Shown here: positions 28,300-36,922 of the stretch, one piece after another
How positions within the stretch are numbered: position 1 is the stretch's first letter
Layout: each line of letters begins with the position of its first letter
From: Thalassolituus sp. UBA1087
Lineage (GTDB): Bacteria > Pseudomonadota > Gammaproteobacteria > Pseudomonadales > Oceanobacteraceae
Direction: 5' to 3'
Assembly: GCA_002314145.1 (NCBI GenBank)
Contig: DCCG01000019.1
Location: forward strand, 62,001 to 126,000
Length of the DNA: 64,000 bases
Translations under genes and position numbers: made by a program
The notes under the pieces: generated by a model
Database searches by the model: none
Seen by the model: the letters and a program-made list of their open reading frames with translations, nothing else
Told to the model about the DNA's origin: nothing

Positions 28300-30131
28300 C
28301 GCCCCCGGTACTGAGTGTGGATGCTTTATCGGTCCGTCTTAATATGGCGGGCGAAACCGTGGACCTGCTGCATGATCTCACCTTCAGTCTGCACAAGGGC
28401 GAAACCCTTGCCGTTGTCGGTGAATCCGGCGCCGGTAAAAGTATGCTGACCCGGGTACTGGCGCAGCAGCTTCCGGATAATATGCAGGTAAGCCACGGCG
28501 CGGTTTATTTTAAGGGTGAAAACCTGCTGGCCCTGCCAGCGAAACAGCAGCGCCAGATAACCGGCAGAGAGATCACTTATATTCCACAGGAACCCATGGT
28601 GGCCCTGAATCCGGTCATGACCATCGGTCAGCAGTTCAGCGAATATCTTCAGCATCTGGGCATGAATAAAAAACGGCGCCATGCAGAAACTCTGACAGCG
28701 CTGGAAGACGTCGGCCTGCAGGATGGCGCCAGTCTGTTAAAACGTTACCCACATCAACTCTCCGGTGGCCAGTGTCAGCGCATTATGATTGCCCTGGCCT
28801 TTATCAGTCAGCCGGCACTGGTCATCTGTGATGAAGCAACCACCGCTCTGGATGCGGTTAATCAGAACCGGGTTCTGAGTCTGATTCGCCGCTGCCAGAA
28901 AAAGTACGATACTGCGGTGCTGTTTATCACACATGATATTTCACTGGCTGCGTCCCTCAGCGAGCAGGTGATGGTCATGTACGCTGGTGAACTGATGGAA
29001 TTCGGGCTATCCAACAGCGTACTGAATAATCCCCGTCACCCCTACACTCAGGCATTAATGCAAAGCCGGCCAGCTATTACCGGCCCCTGGCAGCCATTAA
29101 TTCCGCTGCAGGGTCATATGCCAGGGGGCAGCGAACTGCAGCAGCTTAAAGGCTGCCGTTTTCAGAGCCGTTGCCGTTTCGCTGGCGAAGACTGCACAAA
29201 CCGCATTCAACCCAGGCTATTGGATGATGACAGCCACCTGGTGCGCTGTCTGATCACGCCTTCAGATGAATACCATCCATCCTCTCCGGACGAAGAAGAT
29301 ACTTTCAGCGAGCACTATGCGCTGGGCCTGTTAGGGACATCCGAACCTTTTCTGCGGGCAGAAAACATCAGCAAAGATTATATATCCGGGCGGTTTGCAC
29401 GCCGCAGCCGCAAACGCGCCCTGAAGGATGTGTCCTTCACCCTGGCACCCGGCGAATTTGTCGCCGTGGTAGGAGAGAGCGGCAGCGGTAAATCAACACT
29501 GGCGCACACCCTGATGGGCCTGGAAAAGAAACACGGTGGCCAGATTTATTTGCACGATAAAGCGTTAGGCCACAGCGAATCAGAATGGCGGCGGCGCATC
29601 GGTTGTATTCAGATGGTGTTTCAGAACCCTAATTCAGCCCTGAACCCGGCCCGTACCACTGCGAGCCTGATGACACAGCCAATGGAGTACCGCCGCTTTC
29701 TGCCCTCTGAGCGACGCCAGCGGGCACAGGCGCTGGCCCATGCCGTCGGACTGAACAAAAAGCTCTTACCCTGTTTACCTCAGGATTTATCCGGTGGACA
29801 ACGACAAAGAGTGAATATCGGCCGTTCGCTGTGCGATATTCCACAATTATTAATTGCCGATGAAATTGTGTCCGGGCTGGATGTTTCGGTACAGGCTCAG
29901 ATACTGAATCTGCTGTTACGGCTGCGACGCGAATTTAAAATCTCGCTGCTGCTGATCTCCCATGATCTGGCAGTAGTGCGCTATCTGTGTAGCCGGGTAC
30001 TGGTCATGCATCAGGGTGAAATAGTGGAAAGCGGACCACCTCAGCAGGTGTTTTCCTCACCGCAACATCCTTATACCAAAACCCTGGTTAACGCTTCCCG
30101 GAGCGCAGAAGGTCTGGAGCCTGTTCAATGA
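28296..30131 (+). CDS. Fused ABC transporter ATPase, DppD-DppF type
   Basis: 611 residues with two nucleotide-binding domains in one chain. The first has Walker A GESGAGKS, signature SGGQCQR and Walker B LVICDEATT. The second has GESGSGKS, SGGQRQR and LLIADEIVS. The first half ends with the Cys-rich oligopeptide-transport C-terminal element (GCRFQSRCRFAGEDC). The start overlaps the preceding gene by four bases. Fused ATPases of this kind (as in GsiA) power uptake of peptides or glutathione-like compounds. In the second domain the D-loop is SGLD, the standard form. Confidence 0.95.
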   Translation: MTPPVLSVDALSVRLNMAGETVDLLHDLTFSLHKGETLAVVGESGAGKSMLTRVLAQQLPDNMQVSHGAVYFKGENLLALPAKQQRQITGREITYIPQEPMVALNPVMTIGQQFSEYLQHLGMNKKRRHAETLTALEDVGLQDGASLLKRYPHQLSGGQCQRIMIALAFISQPALVICDEATTALDAVNQNRVLSLIRRCQKKYDTAVLFITHDISLAASLSEQVMVMYAGELMEFGLSNSVLNNPRHPYTQALMQSRPAITGPWQPLIPLQGHMPGGSELQQLKGCRFQSRCRFAGEDCTNRIQPRLLDDDSHLVRCLITPSDEYHPSSPDEEDTFSEHYALGLLGTSEPFLRAENISKDYISGRFARRSRKRALKDVSFTLAPGEFVAVVGESGSGKSTLAHTLMGLEKKHGGQIYLHDKALGHSESEWRRRIGCIQMVFQNPNSALNPARTTASLMTQPMEYRRFLPSERRQRAQALAHAVGLNKKLLPCLPQDLSGGQRQRVNIGRSLCDIPQLLIADEIVSGLDVSVQAQILNLLLRLRREFKISLLLISHDLAVVRYLCSRVLVMHQGEIVESGPPQQVFSSPQHPYTKTLVNASRSAEGLEPVQ

Positions 30132-31663
30132 CCAGCCGCCGTAATTTTCTCAAAACAATGCCCGCTGCTTTGCTGGCCCTGGCTCCGGCCAGTCAATGGG
30201 TACAGGCACTGGAACAGCGCAAAGATGATGACACACTGACCATTGCCTACCCAAAAGATATTGCCGGCTGGGATCCGCTTAATATGGATCCGCTGCAATC
30301 CGTCATTATTCAGTGTGTTTTTGAACAACCACTCGCCCTGGCGGCCGATTTATCGCTGGCGCCATCGCCTGTGCAACATTGTGAATGGCTGGATAATCAC
30401 TGTCAGACGCTGCAGCTGATATTCCGCGACAATGTATTCTTTCACGATGGATCAGAACTGACCGCAGAAGATTTCCGCTTTTCTTTTATCGACCGGGCTA
30501 AAGAGCATCCGGCGACACTGCTGGCGGGCGTATGGAGTTTAATCGATCATATAGACACTCCATCGACGTCGGAAGCGGTTATTTATTTTAAATACCCGAT
30601 GGCTACCGCCAAAGCCATGCTGGCGGATATTCCCGCATTTATTCTGCCGTCTGATTATTATCAAAAGCAGGGTGGCAGTGATGCGTTTGCCAGACGGCCA
30701 GTGGGCAGTGGTCCCTATCGGCTGACTGAGTATCAGCGCGGTAGCCGCATTGTACTGGAGGCCTTTGACCATTATTGGCAGGGCAAAGCCCCGGTTAAGC
30801 GGCTGATATTTTTAATCTCTTCTGACAGCGTTGCCCGTGCCGCTATGGTTCAGGCCAGGCAGGCGGATATTGCCGTAGATCTCAGCGTCCGTGAATCGCT
30901 CAAGCTCGGCAGTGAGACTGGCCTGCAAAGCCTGATACATCCCAGTACTGCCATGGTTATGCTACAGATGGTGAACAAAGGCGTATTTACCGATAAAAAT
31001 GTACGTCTTGCTTTGCACCATGCGATTAATAAAGACGCGATAGCCAAAGGCCTTTTTGTTGGCCATGCCACACCAGTTTCGGTTCCCGCCGGGCCGGGGA
31101 TGCCCGGATATATAAAAGATTTTGAGTTTCCTTTCGATCCTGATCATTCCAGAGAATTACTGGCGGAGAGTGGTTATGACGAAACTAATCCACTGACCAT
31201 CCGTTTTTACGCCACCAAAGGCGTGCTGCCAAACGACCTGGAAATGGCTCAGGCCATTCAGTATATGTGGCGCCAGGTTGGTATTCAGACAGAGCTGCAG
31301 GTACTCACTCAGCCAATGATTGCCAGTTATCAGCAACAGGGGAAAATCGATGGGCCATTATTACAGGGCTGGAATCCGGCTGCCGGAGACCCTGGAACCT
31401 ATTCCGGCTATTTGTTGCATCCTGCCCTGAGTTTCGCCCTGTGGAAAAGCGATGATGTGGGTGAAAAACTCTATCCGTTAATGGCCGAAACCAATGACAA
31501 AGTCCGTATCGAAAAATTCCGTGAATTTGATCGCTGGCAGGTAAAACAGGGCTATTCCATTCCCTTATTCCAGCGTCACAGTACCTGTGTTGCGTGGACA
31601 GAGCTTGAAATTCAATCAAGATTAACCGGCTTGATTAACCCTTACAGGATACGTATATCCTGA
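30128..31663 (+). CDS. Periplasmic substrate-binding protein, DppA-like, Tat signal
   Basis: 511 residues, SBP family 5. The N-terminus has a twin-arginine motif (SRRNFLK) and hydrophobic core, so it is probably exported folded. Family segments include GWDPLNMDPLQS, VEWL-like core and FDHYWQGKAPVKRLIF. It overlaps the ATPase gene by four bases, so permeases, ATPase and binding protein form one four-gene coupled operon, complete as an importer. Its ligand would normally be a peptide or a nickel, heme or opine-like compound; the neighbouring catabolic operon suggests that the same amide compound is imported. Confidence 0.92.
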   Translation: MTSRRNFLKTMPAALLALAPASQWVQALEQRKDDDTLTIAYPKDIAGWDPLNMDPLQSVIIQCVFEQPLALAADLSLAPSPVQHCEWLDNHCQTLQLIFRDNVFFHDGSELTAEDFRFSFIDRAKEHPATLLAGVWSLIDHIDTPSTSEAVIYFKYPMATAKAMLADIPAFILPSDYYQKQGGSDAFARRPVGSGPYRLTEYQRGSRIVLEAFDHYWQGKAPVKRLIFLISSDSVARAAMVQARQADIAVDLSVRESLKLGSETGLQSLIHPSTAMVMLQMVNKGVFTDKNVRLALHHAINKDAIAKGLFVGHATPVSVPAGPGMPGYIKDFEFPFDPDHSRELLAESGYDETNPLTIRFYATKGVLPNDLEMAQAIQYMWRQVGIQTELQVLTQPMIASYQQQGKIDGPLLQGWNPAAGDPGTYSGYLLHPALSFALWKSDDVGEKLYPLMAETNDKVRIEKFREFDRWQVKQGYSIPLFQRHSTCVAWTELEIQSRLTGLINPYRIRIS

Positions 31664-31746
31664 ATAATAGCGCCGTAACCCTAGAGAAAAATATTGAAAG
31701 AGAACTGCTTTATTCAGTGACATATAAAGCAGTTCTTTAGCAGATA

Positions 31747-31869
31747 TCAGAAAGCAAAGGCCATATTGAATACCGGAGCCCCACTGTCCAGATCATATTG
31801 CATGGATATATGTAATGGATTGTCTGGGTTTATACGGTTGTGCTTGTTGGGCAGAAAACAGGTGAGCAT
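31747..31869 (-). pseudogene. Possible remnant of an outer-membrane protein C-terminus (40 codons)
   Basis: A short open frame ends in alternating-pattern residues and a terminal Phe (SMQYDLDSGAPVFNMAFAF), like the last strands of a beta-barrel. It starts by chance at an ATG in the terminator-like tail of the repeat array (MLTCF...), so it is probably a gene fragment and not an intact gene. No larger copy was found in the window. Confidence 0.4.
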
Positions 31870-31923
31870 AAAAAACACACTGCTTACACAGGGCGGGGTT
31901 CTTAAACGATTAACCGTTTAAGC

Positions 31924-31984
31924 TTAGTGCTTACCCAGTTTCTCGCGGATCTGCTGGCAATCGGTGTTGTCGCAGCTGGCTGCG
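31924..31984 (-). repeat. atpC-end repeat R1
   Basis: Minus strand reads as SCDNTDCQQIREKLGKH then a stop; its last eleven codons are identical in DNA to atpC. Confidence 0.85.
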
Positions 31985-31997
31985 GCTTCCGGCAGAC

Positions 31998-32030
31998 ATA
32001 AAAAAAACCCTCCGAAGCGAGGTTTTCTGT
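31998..32030 (-). terminator. Terminator between repeats R1 and R2
   Basis: Hairpin with stem CCTC (32009-32012) / GAGG (32019-32022), extended by flanking A/T pairs and followed by a T-run on the minus strand. Confidence 0.6.
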
Positions 32031-32042
32031 ACCGCAAGAGTC

Positions 32043-32103
32043 TTAGTGTTTACCAAGCTTTCCGCGGATCTGCTGGCCATCGGTGTTGTCGCAGCTGGCT
32101 GCG
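32043..32103 (-). repeat. atpC-end repeat R2
   Basis: Reads SCDNTDGQQIRGKLGKH then a stop; one non-synonymous change (E to G) and several synonymous changes relative to atpC. Confidence 0.85.
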
Positions 32104-32127
32104 TACTCCAGCACTTTTCATCGAGAC

Positions 32128-32157
32128 ATAAAAAACCCCGCCGAAGCGAGGTTTTCT
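32128..32157 (-). terminator. Terminator between repeats R2 and R3
   Basis: A CCCCG / CGaGG type hairpin followed by a T-run on the minus strand. Confidence 0.55.
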
Positions 32158-32171
32158 GTACCGCAAGAATC

Positions 32172-32231
32172 TTAGTGTTTACCAAGCTTTTCGCGGATCT
32201 GCTGGACCCGGTGTTGTCGCAGCTGGCTGCG
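32172..32231 (-). repeat. atpC-end repeat R3 (frameshifted)
   Basis: Four synonymous differences in the last eleven codons, but one base is missing upstream (ACCGGGTCCAG instead of ACCGATGGCCAG), so the frame is broken. Confidence 0.8.
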
Positions 32232-32249
32232 ACTTCCAGCGTAAACGAA

Positions 32250-32310
32250 TTAATGTTTACCCAATTTTTCCCGGATCTGCTGGCCATCGTTATTGTCGCA
32301 GCTGGCTGCG
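32250..32310 (-). repeat. atpC-end repeat R4
   Basis: Reads SCDNNDGQQIREKLGKH then a stop. Relative to atpC, five codons differ in the last eleven and all are synonymous. Confidence 0.85.
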
Positions 32311-32325
32311 GCTTCCGGCAGAGAC

Positions 32326-32360
32326 AAAAAAACCCGCGCTGTTTGCACAGAGCGGGTTTC
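32326..32360 (-). terminator. Terminator between repeats R4 and R5
   Basis: Strong stem AACCCGC (32331-32337) / GCGGGTT (32352-32358) with a T-run on the minus strand. Confidence 0.75.
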
Positions 32361-32382
32361 TTTCGCAGCCAAACAAGGAAGC

Positions 32383-32443
32383 TTAGTGCTTACCCAGTTT
32401 CTCGCGAATCTGCTGGCCATCGGTGTTGTCGCAGCTGGCTGCG
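32383..32443 (-). repeat. atpC-end repeat R5
   Basis: Reads SCDNTDGQQIREKLGKH then a stop, with a single synonymous change (ATC to ATT) relative to atpC. Confidence 0.85.
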
Positions 32444-32466
32444 TTCCAGCAGGCGAATAGCGAGCA

Positions 32467-32502
32467 TAAAAAAACCCACACTGCGTAACAATGTGGGTTC
32501 TT
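32467..32502 (-). terminator. Intrinsic terminator directly after atpC
   Basis: Stem AACCCACA (32473-32480) / TGTGGGTT (32492-32499) followed by seven Ts on the minus strand. This is the first stop signal of the atp operon. Confidence 0.85.
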
Positions 32503-32522
32503 CTCGCTGAAAACTGGAAAAC

Positions 32523-32957
32523 TTAGTGCTTACCCAGTTTCTCGCGGATCTGCTGGATGGTACGCAGTTGCGCCGCCGCTTCAGCCAGCTGAGTCAGTGC
32601 ACGGGAGTAATCAAAGTCTGCACCCTGATTTTCCATTGCCTGTTCAGCATGTCTCTTCGCTTCCAGCGCTGCCGCTTCATCGAGATCATCAGCACGCGAA
32701 GCAGTATCTGCCAGCACAGTCACCGAATTGGGCTGTACTTCCAGATAACCACCAGAGACGTAAATCACCTCTTCTTCGCCGCCTTGTTTAACAATGCGGA
32801 CCGGACCGGGCTTCAGTGGTGACAGCAAAGCTGCGTGGCCAGGTTCAACACCCAGATCACCCAGTTCGCCGGAGGCAATAATGCGCTCCACCAGACCGGA
32901 GAAGAGATTCTCTTCGGCACTTACGATATCGCAGTGAACGGTCATAGCCATATTCAT
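32523..32957 (-). CDS. atpC: ATP synthase epsilon subunit
   Basis: 144 residues. It is the regulatory central-stalk subunit of the F1 sector that contacts gamma and the c-ring. The N-terminal beta-sandwich (VHCDIVSAEENLFSG; VEPGHAALL) and C-terminal helix-hairpin (ALEAKRHAEQAMENQ...IREKLGKH) are both present. It is the last gene of the atp operon, 58 bases after atpD. Its 3' end is the source or a relative of five downstream repeat copies. Confidence 0.97.
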   Translation of the reverse strand: MNMAMTVHCDIVSAEENLFSGLVERIIASGELGDLGVEPGHAALLSPLKPGPVRIVKQGGEEEVIYVSGGYLEVQPNSVTVLADTASRADDLDEAAALEAKRHAEQAMENQGADFDYSRALTQLAEAAAQLRTIQQIREKLGKH

Positions 32958-33015
32958 ATCCTCTGCATCAGGAGGCCGGATGGCGACTGCTTACTGCCAT
33001 CCGGAACCACCTAAA

Positions 33016-34410
33016 TTACATGTTTTTGGCTTTCTCGATCGCTTCGTCGATGGTGCCACACATGTAGAACGCCTGCTCAGGCATATCGTCGAAGTCACCA
33101 TTCAGAATGCCCTGGAAGCCACGGATGGTTTCTTTCAGGGACACGTATTTACCAGGCGCACCAGTAAAGATCTCGGCCACGTGGAATGGCTGAGACAGGA
33201 AACGCTCGATCTTACGTGCACGGGCAACCAGCTGCTTATCTTCGTCGGACAGTTCGTCCATACCCAGAATTGCGATGATGTCTTTCAGCTCTTTATAGCG
33301 CTGCAGAACACCCTGTACGCCACGGGCACAGTCATAGTGCTCGTTACCGATAACCAGTGGATCCAGCTGACGGGAGGTGGAATCCAGAGGATCGATCGCC
33401 GGGTAAATACCTTTCGCTGCAATATCACGGGACAGTACAACAGTAGAGTCCAGGTGAGCGAAGGTGGTGGCTGGTGACGGGTCAGTCAAGTCATCCGCAG
33501 GTACGTATACCGCCTGGATAGAAGTAATGGAGCCTGTCTTGGTGGAGGTAATACGCTCCTGCAGAACACCCATCTCTTCAGCCAGAGTCGGCTGGTAACC
33601 TACCGCTGAAGGCATACGGCCCAGCAGTGCGGATACTTCGGTACCGGCCAGTGTATAACGGTAGATGTTATCCACGAACAGCAGTACGTCTTTACCTTCG
33701 TCACGGAACTTCTCTGCCATAGTCAGACCAGTCAGTGCAACGCGCAGACGGTTACCCGGCGGCTCGTTCATCTGACCGTATACCATGGCTACTTTGGATT
33801 CCGGCTTGTTTTCCAGGTTTACAACACCGGATTCAGCCATCTCGTAGTAGAAGTCGTTACCTTCACGGGTACGCTCACCAACACCGGCGAATACAGACAG
33901 ACCGGAGTGTGCCTTCGCGATGTTGTTGATCAGTTCCATCATGTTTACGGTTTTACCAACACCGGCACCACCGAACAGACCCACTTTACCACCCTTGGCG
34001 AACGGACATACCAGGTCGATAACCTTGATGCCTGTTTCCAGCAGGTCGGTAGAGCTTGCCTGCTCATCAAAGGATGGCGCAGCGCGGTGAATCGCGTAAC
34101 GTTCTTTCTCGCCGATTTCGCCGCATTCGTCGATCGGGCGACCCAGAACGTCCATGATACGACCCAGAGTCTCAGTACCGACAGGTACAGAGATAGGGCC
34201 ACCAGTGGTAGACACATTCAGGCCACGCTTGAGGCCTTCAGTGGAGCCCATTGCAATAGTACGAACCACACCATCACCCAGCTGTTGCTGAACTTCCAGA
34301 GTAGTTTCCGTACCATCAACGGTCAGGGCGTCGTAGACCTTGGGCACAGAATCGCGTGGGAATTCCACGTCGATAACGGCACCGATGATCTGTACGATAG
34401 ATCCGCTCAT
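33016..34410 (-). CDS. atpD: ATP synthase beta subunit
   Basis: 464 residues; catalytic F1 subunit. The P-loop GGAGVGKT, Walker B LLFVDNIYR and the conserved ALLGRMPSAVGYQPTL segment are all present. Each of the three beta subunits makes ATP at the alpha-beta interface, driven by rotation of gamma. It lies between atpG (38 bases upstream) and atpC in the standard order. Confidence 0.99.
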   Translation of the reverse strand: MSGSIVQIIGAVIDVEFPRDSVPKVYDALTVDGTETTLEVQQQLGDGVVRTIAMGSTEGLKRGLNVSTTGGPISVPVGTETLGRIMDVLGRPIDECGEIGEKERYAIHRAAPSFDEQASSTDLLETGIKVIDLVCPFAKGGKVGLFGGAGVGKTVNMMELINNIAKAHSGLSVFAGVGERTREGNDFYYEMAESGVVNLENKPESKVAMVYGQMNEPPGNRLRVALTGLTMAEKFRDEGKDVLLFVDNIYRYTLAGTEVSALLGRMPSAVGYQPTLAEEMGVLQERITSTKTGSITSIQAVYVPADDLTDPSPATTFAHLDSTVVLSRDIAAKGIYPAIDPLDSTSRQLDPLVIGNEHYDCARGVQGVLQRYKELKDIIAILGMDELSDEDKQLVARARKIERFLSQPFHVAEIFTGAPGKYVSLKETIRGFQGILNGDFDDMPEQAFYMCGTIDEAIEKAKNM

Positions 34411-34448
34411 TTTCGGTTCCTCTTAATCTTAAACCTTTGTCCCGGGCC

Positions 34449-35309
34449 TTATACGGCCGCGGCACCGCCAACGATTTCTGAAATTTCCTGGGTAATGGCT
34501 GCCTGACGAGCTTTGTTGTACAGCAGGTTAAGCTCGTTAATCATGCCGCCGGCGTTATCGGTGGCGTTTTTCATTGCCAGCATACGCGCGGCCTGTTCAC
34601 AGGCGTTGTTTTCAACCACACCCTGATACACCTGTGACTCTACGTAGCGCACCAGCAGACCCTCAAGGATGTCTTTGGCGTCTGGTTCGTAGATGTAGTC
34701 CCAGTGATGTTTCAGTGATTCGTCTTCTTGTGCCTTCAGGGGCAATAACTGCACCGTTTCCGGCGATTGGGTCATGGTGTTCACAAAACGGTTGTGAATG
34801 ATGAACAGACGATCGATCTTGCCGTCGTCGAATGCGTCCAGCATCACTTTTACCGCTCCGATCAGGCTCTGCAATTCAGGGGCGTCACCCAGATGAGACT
34901 GGGAGGCCACTACATTGCCACCAAAGCTTGAGAAAAACAGACCGGCTTTGGAGCCGATCGCGGCGAAGTCTACTTCAACGCCTTTTTCTTCCCATTCTTT
35001 GGTTTGCTGTGCGAGACGCTTGAACATGTTGTTGTTCAGGCCACCACACAGGCCACGGTCGGAAGACACCACGATGTAGCCCACTCGCTTCACGTCACGG
35101 TCCTGCAGATAACGGTGACGGTACTCAGATGTCGCATTTGCCAGATGTCCGATCACACTGCGGATTTTGTCCGCGTATGGCCGGCTCTGTTGCATGCGCA
35201 GCTGAGCACGACGCATCTTACTTACAGCAACTTTTTCCATTGCTGAAGTAATCTTCTGCGTACTCTGTACACTCGAGATCTGCTCTTTAATTTCTTTTCC
35301 GACTGCCAT
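34449..35309 (-). CDS. atpG: ATP synthase gamma subunit
   Basis: 286 residues; rotor shaft of the F1 sector. The N-terminal coiled-coil helix (KEIKEQISSVQSTQKITSAMEKVA), the YIVVSSDRGLCGGLN core and the C-terminal helix (LYNKARQAAITQEISEIV) are all typical. It lies between atpA and atpD. Confidence 0.98.
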   Translation of the reverse strand: MAVGKEIKEQISSVQSTQKITSAMEKVAVSKMRRAQLRMQQSRPYADKIRSVIGHLANATSEYRHRYLQDRDVKRVGYIVVSSDRGLCGGLNNNMFKRLAQQTKEWEEKGVEVDFAAIGSKAGLFFSSFGGNVVASQSHLGDAPELQSLIGAVKVMLDAFDDGKIDRLFIIHNRFVNTMTQSPETVQLLPLKAQEDESLKHHWDYIYEPDAKDILEGLLVRYVESQVYQGVVENNACEQAARMLAMKNATDNAGGMINELNLLYNKARQAAITQEISEIVGGAAAV

Positions 35310-35368
35310 ATTTAAGCTGCCTTACGTTTCTCGTGAATCCCAGCCGGCGCTATGCACCGGCGCCGGAC

Positions 35369-36907
35369 TTACCAGGTCTGAGAGCTCTTGAATTTCTCAA
35401 TACACTCTTTCAGGCTGGCTGCGATTTCATCGTTGTAGTCGCCTTTTTCGTTGATCTTCGCCATCAGGTCAGCGTATTCGCTGTTGGCGTAGCTCAGCAG
35501 GGCGGCTTCAAATGCCTGAATCTTGTTCACGTCAACGTCTTCCAGGAAGCCTTCAGTGGCAGCAAAGATCGACAGACCCATATCAGCAGTCGACATAGGT
35601 GAGTACTGACCTTGCTTCATCAGCTCGGTGACTGCCTTACCATGTTCCAGCTGTTTACGGGTTGCTTCGTCCAGGTCAGAAGCGAACTGAGCGAATGCTG
35701 CCAGTTCACGGTACTGAGCCAGAGCCAGACGGATACCACCGCCCAGTTTCTTAATGATCTTGGTCTGCGCAGCACCACCCACACGGGATACAGAGATACC
35801 CGCGTTCATCGCCGGACGGATACCGGAGTTGAACAGGTTGGTTTCGAGGAAGATCTGACCGTCGGTAATGGAGATCACGTTCGTTGGTACGAACGCGGAT
35901 ACGTCACCACCCTGGGTCTCAATGATCGGCAGGGCCGTCAGAGAACCGGTTTTGCCTTCAACACCGCTGACCTGTTTCACGTAGTCAGCGTTGACGCGGC
36001 AGGCGCGTTCCAGCAGACGGGAGTGCAGGTAGAAAACGTCACCCGGGTATGCTTCACGGCCCGGTGGGCGTTTCAGCAGCAGGGAGATCTGACGGTATGC
36101 CCATGCCTGTTTGGTCAGGTCATCGTATACGATCAGAGCGTCTTCACCACGGTCGAGGAAGTATTCACCCATCGCACAGCCAGCGTACGGAGCCAGATAC
36201 TGCATTGCGGCAGGATCGGCTGCACCGGCAGCAACGATGATGGTGTGTTCCATCGCACCGTGCTCTTCCAGCTTACGTACAACGTTAGCGATGGAAGACT
36301 GCTTCTGACCAATGGCCACGTAGACACACTTAACGCCGGAACCTTTCTGGTTAATGATGGCGTCGATTGCCATGGCAGACTTACCGGTCTGACGGTCACC
36401 AATGATCAGCTCACGCTGGCCACGGCCTACCGGTACCATGGAGTCAACGGCTTTATAACCGGTTGGCAGAGGCTGGTCGACGCCCTGACGTGCAATAACG
36501 CCCGGGGCAACGCGCTCTACCGGCGCCGTGGTAGAAGTTTCAATCGGACCCTTGCCGTCGATTGGGTTACCCAGTGTGTCGACAACGCGACCCAGCAGAG
36601 CTTCGCCAGTCGGTACTTCAAGAATACGACCAGTACATTTGGCAGTCTGGCCTTCAGCCAGCCCTTTGTATTCACCCAGGACAACAGCACCTACGGAGTC
36701 ACGCTCCAGGTTCATTGCCAGGCCATATACACCGCCTTCAAATTCAATCATTTCACCGTACATGGCGTCAGCCAGACCGTGAATACGAACGATACCGTCG
36801 GATACAGATACGACGGTGCCCTCGTTCTGGGCTTGTGAAGTCACATCGAGACTTTCGATGCGTTTTTTGATGACTTCACTGATCTCGGATGGATTCAGTT
36901 GCTGCAT
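35369..36907 (-). CDS. atpA: ATP synthase alpha subunit
   Basis: 512 residues. The P-loop GDRQTGKSA and the segment VYVAIGQKQSSIANVVRKL mark it as the non-catalytic nucleotide-binding F1 subunit. The N-terminal LNPSEISEVIKKRIE helix and the typical C-terminal helices are present. It is followed by atpG after 59 bases and preceded by atpH after 15 bases. The long opposite-strand frames in this gene are codon-bias shadows. Confidence 0.99.
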   Translation of the reverse strand: MQQLNPSEISEVIKKRIESLDVTSQAQNEGTVVSVSDGIVRIHGLADAMYGEMIEFEGGVYGLAMNLERDSVGAVVLGEYKGLAEGQTAKCTGRILEVPTGEALLGRVVDTLGNPIDGKGPIETSTTAPVERVAPGVIARQGVDQPLPTGYKAVDSMVPVGRGQRELIIGDRQTGKSAMAIDAIINQKGSGVKCVYVAIGQKQSSIANVVRKLEEHGAMEHTIIVAAGAADPAAMQYLAPYAGCAMGEYFLDRGEDALIVYDDLTKQAWAYRQISLLLKRPPGREAYPGDVFYLHSRLLERACRVNADYVKQVSGVEGKTGSLTALPIIETQGGDVSAFVPTNVISITDGQIFLETNLFNSGIRPAMNAGISVSRVGGAAQTKIIKKLGGGIRLALAQYRELAAFAQFASDLDEATRKQLEHGKAVTELMKQGQYSPMSTADMGLSIFAATEGFLEDVDVNKIQAFEAALLSYANSEYADLMAKINEKGDYNDEIAASLKECIEKFKSSQTW

Positions 36908-36922
36908 GCATCGTCCCTCAAA

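Larger units (their letters stand above)
31866..32522. repeat. Array of atpC 3'-end copies with terminators
   Basis: This ~660-base stretch downstream of atpC carries no other gene. It holds five degenerate 60-61-base copies of the atpC end (listed separately) at unequal spacing of about 79-141 bases. Each includes a near-perfect CGCAGC/GCTGCG palindrome. Terminator hairpins sit in four of the gaps. A sixth, degraded terminator-like segment lies at 31868-31905. Confidence 0.85.

Noticed and set aside
31931..32287. A 118-codon open frame across the atpC-end repeats
   Set aside because: It runs through several repeat copies and terminators in a shifted frame, so it is a by-product of the repeats.
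31866..32522. The repeat array as a CRISPR array
   Set aside because: The repeats are ~60 bases, degenerate, code for the atpC end, and are separated by terminators of uneven length; no cas genes are present.
35974..35989. A parS-like sequence (TGTTTCACGTAGTCAG)
   Set aside because: Only the left half matches the parS palindrome; it lies inside atpA coding sequence and the symmetry is missing.
35612..36838. A 408-codon open frame on the strand opposite atpA
   Set aside because: It lies entirely within the highly conserved atpA gene and shows no known domain; long antisense frames are common in GC-rich conserved genes.
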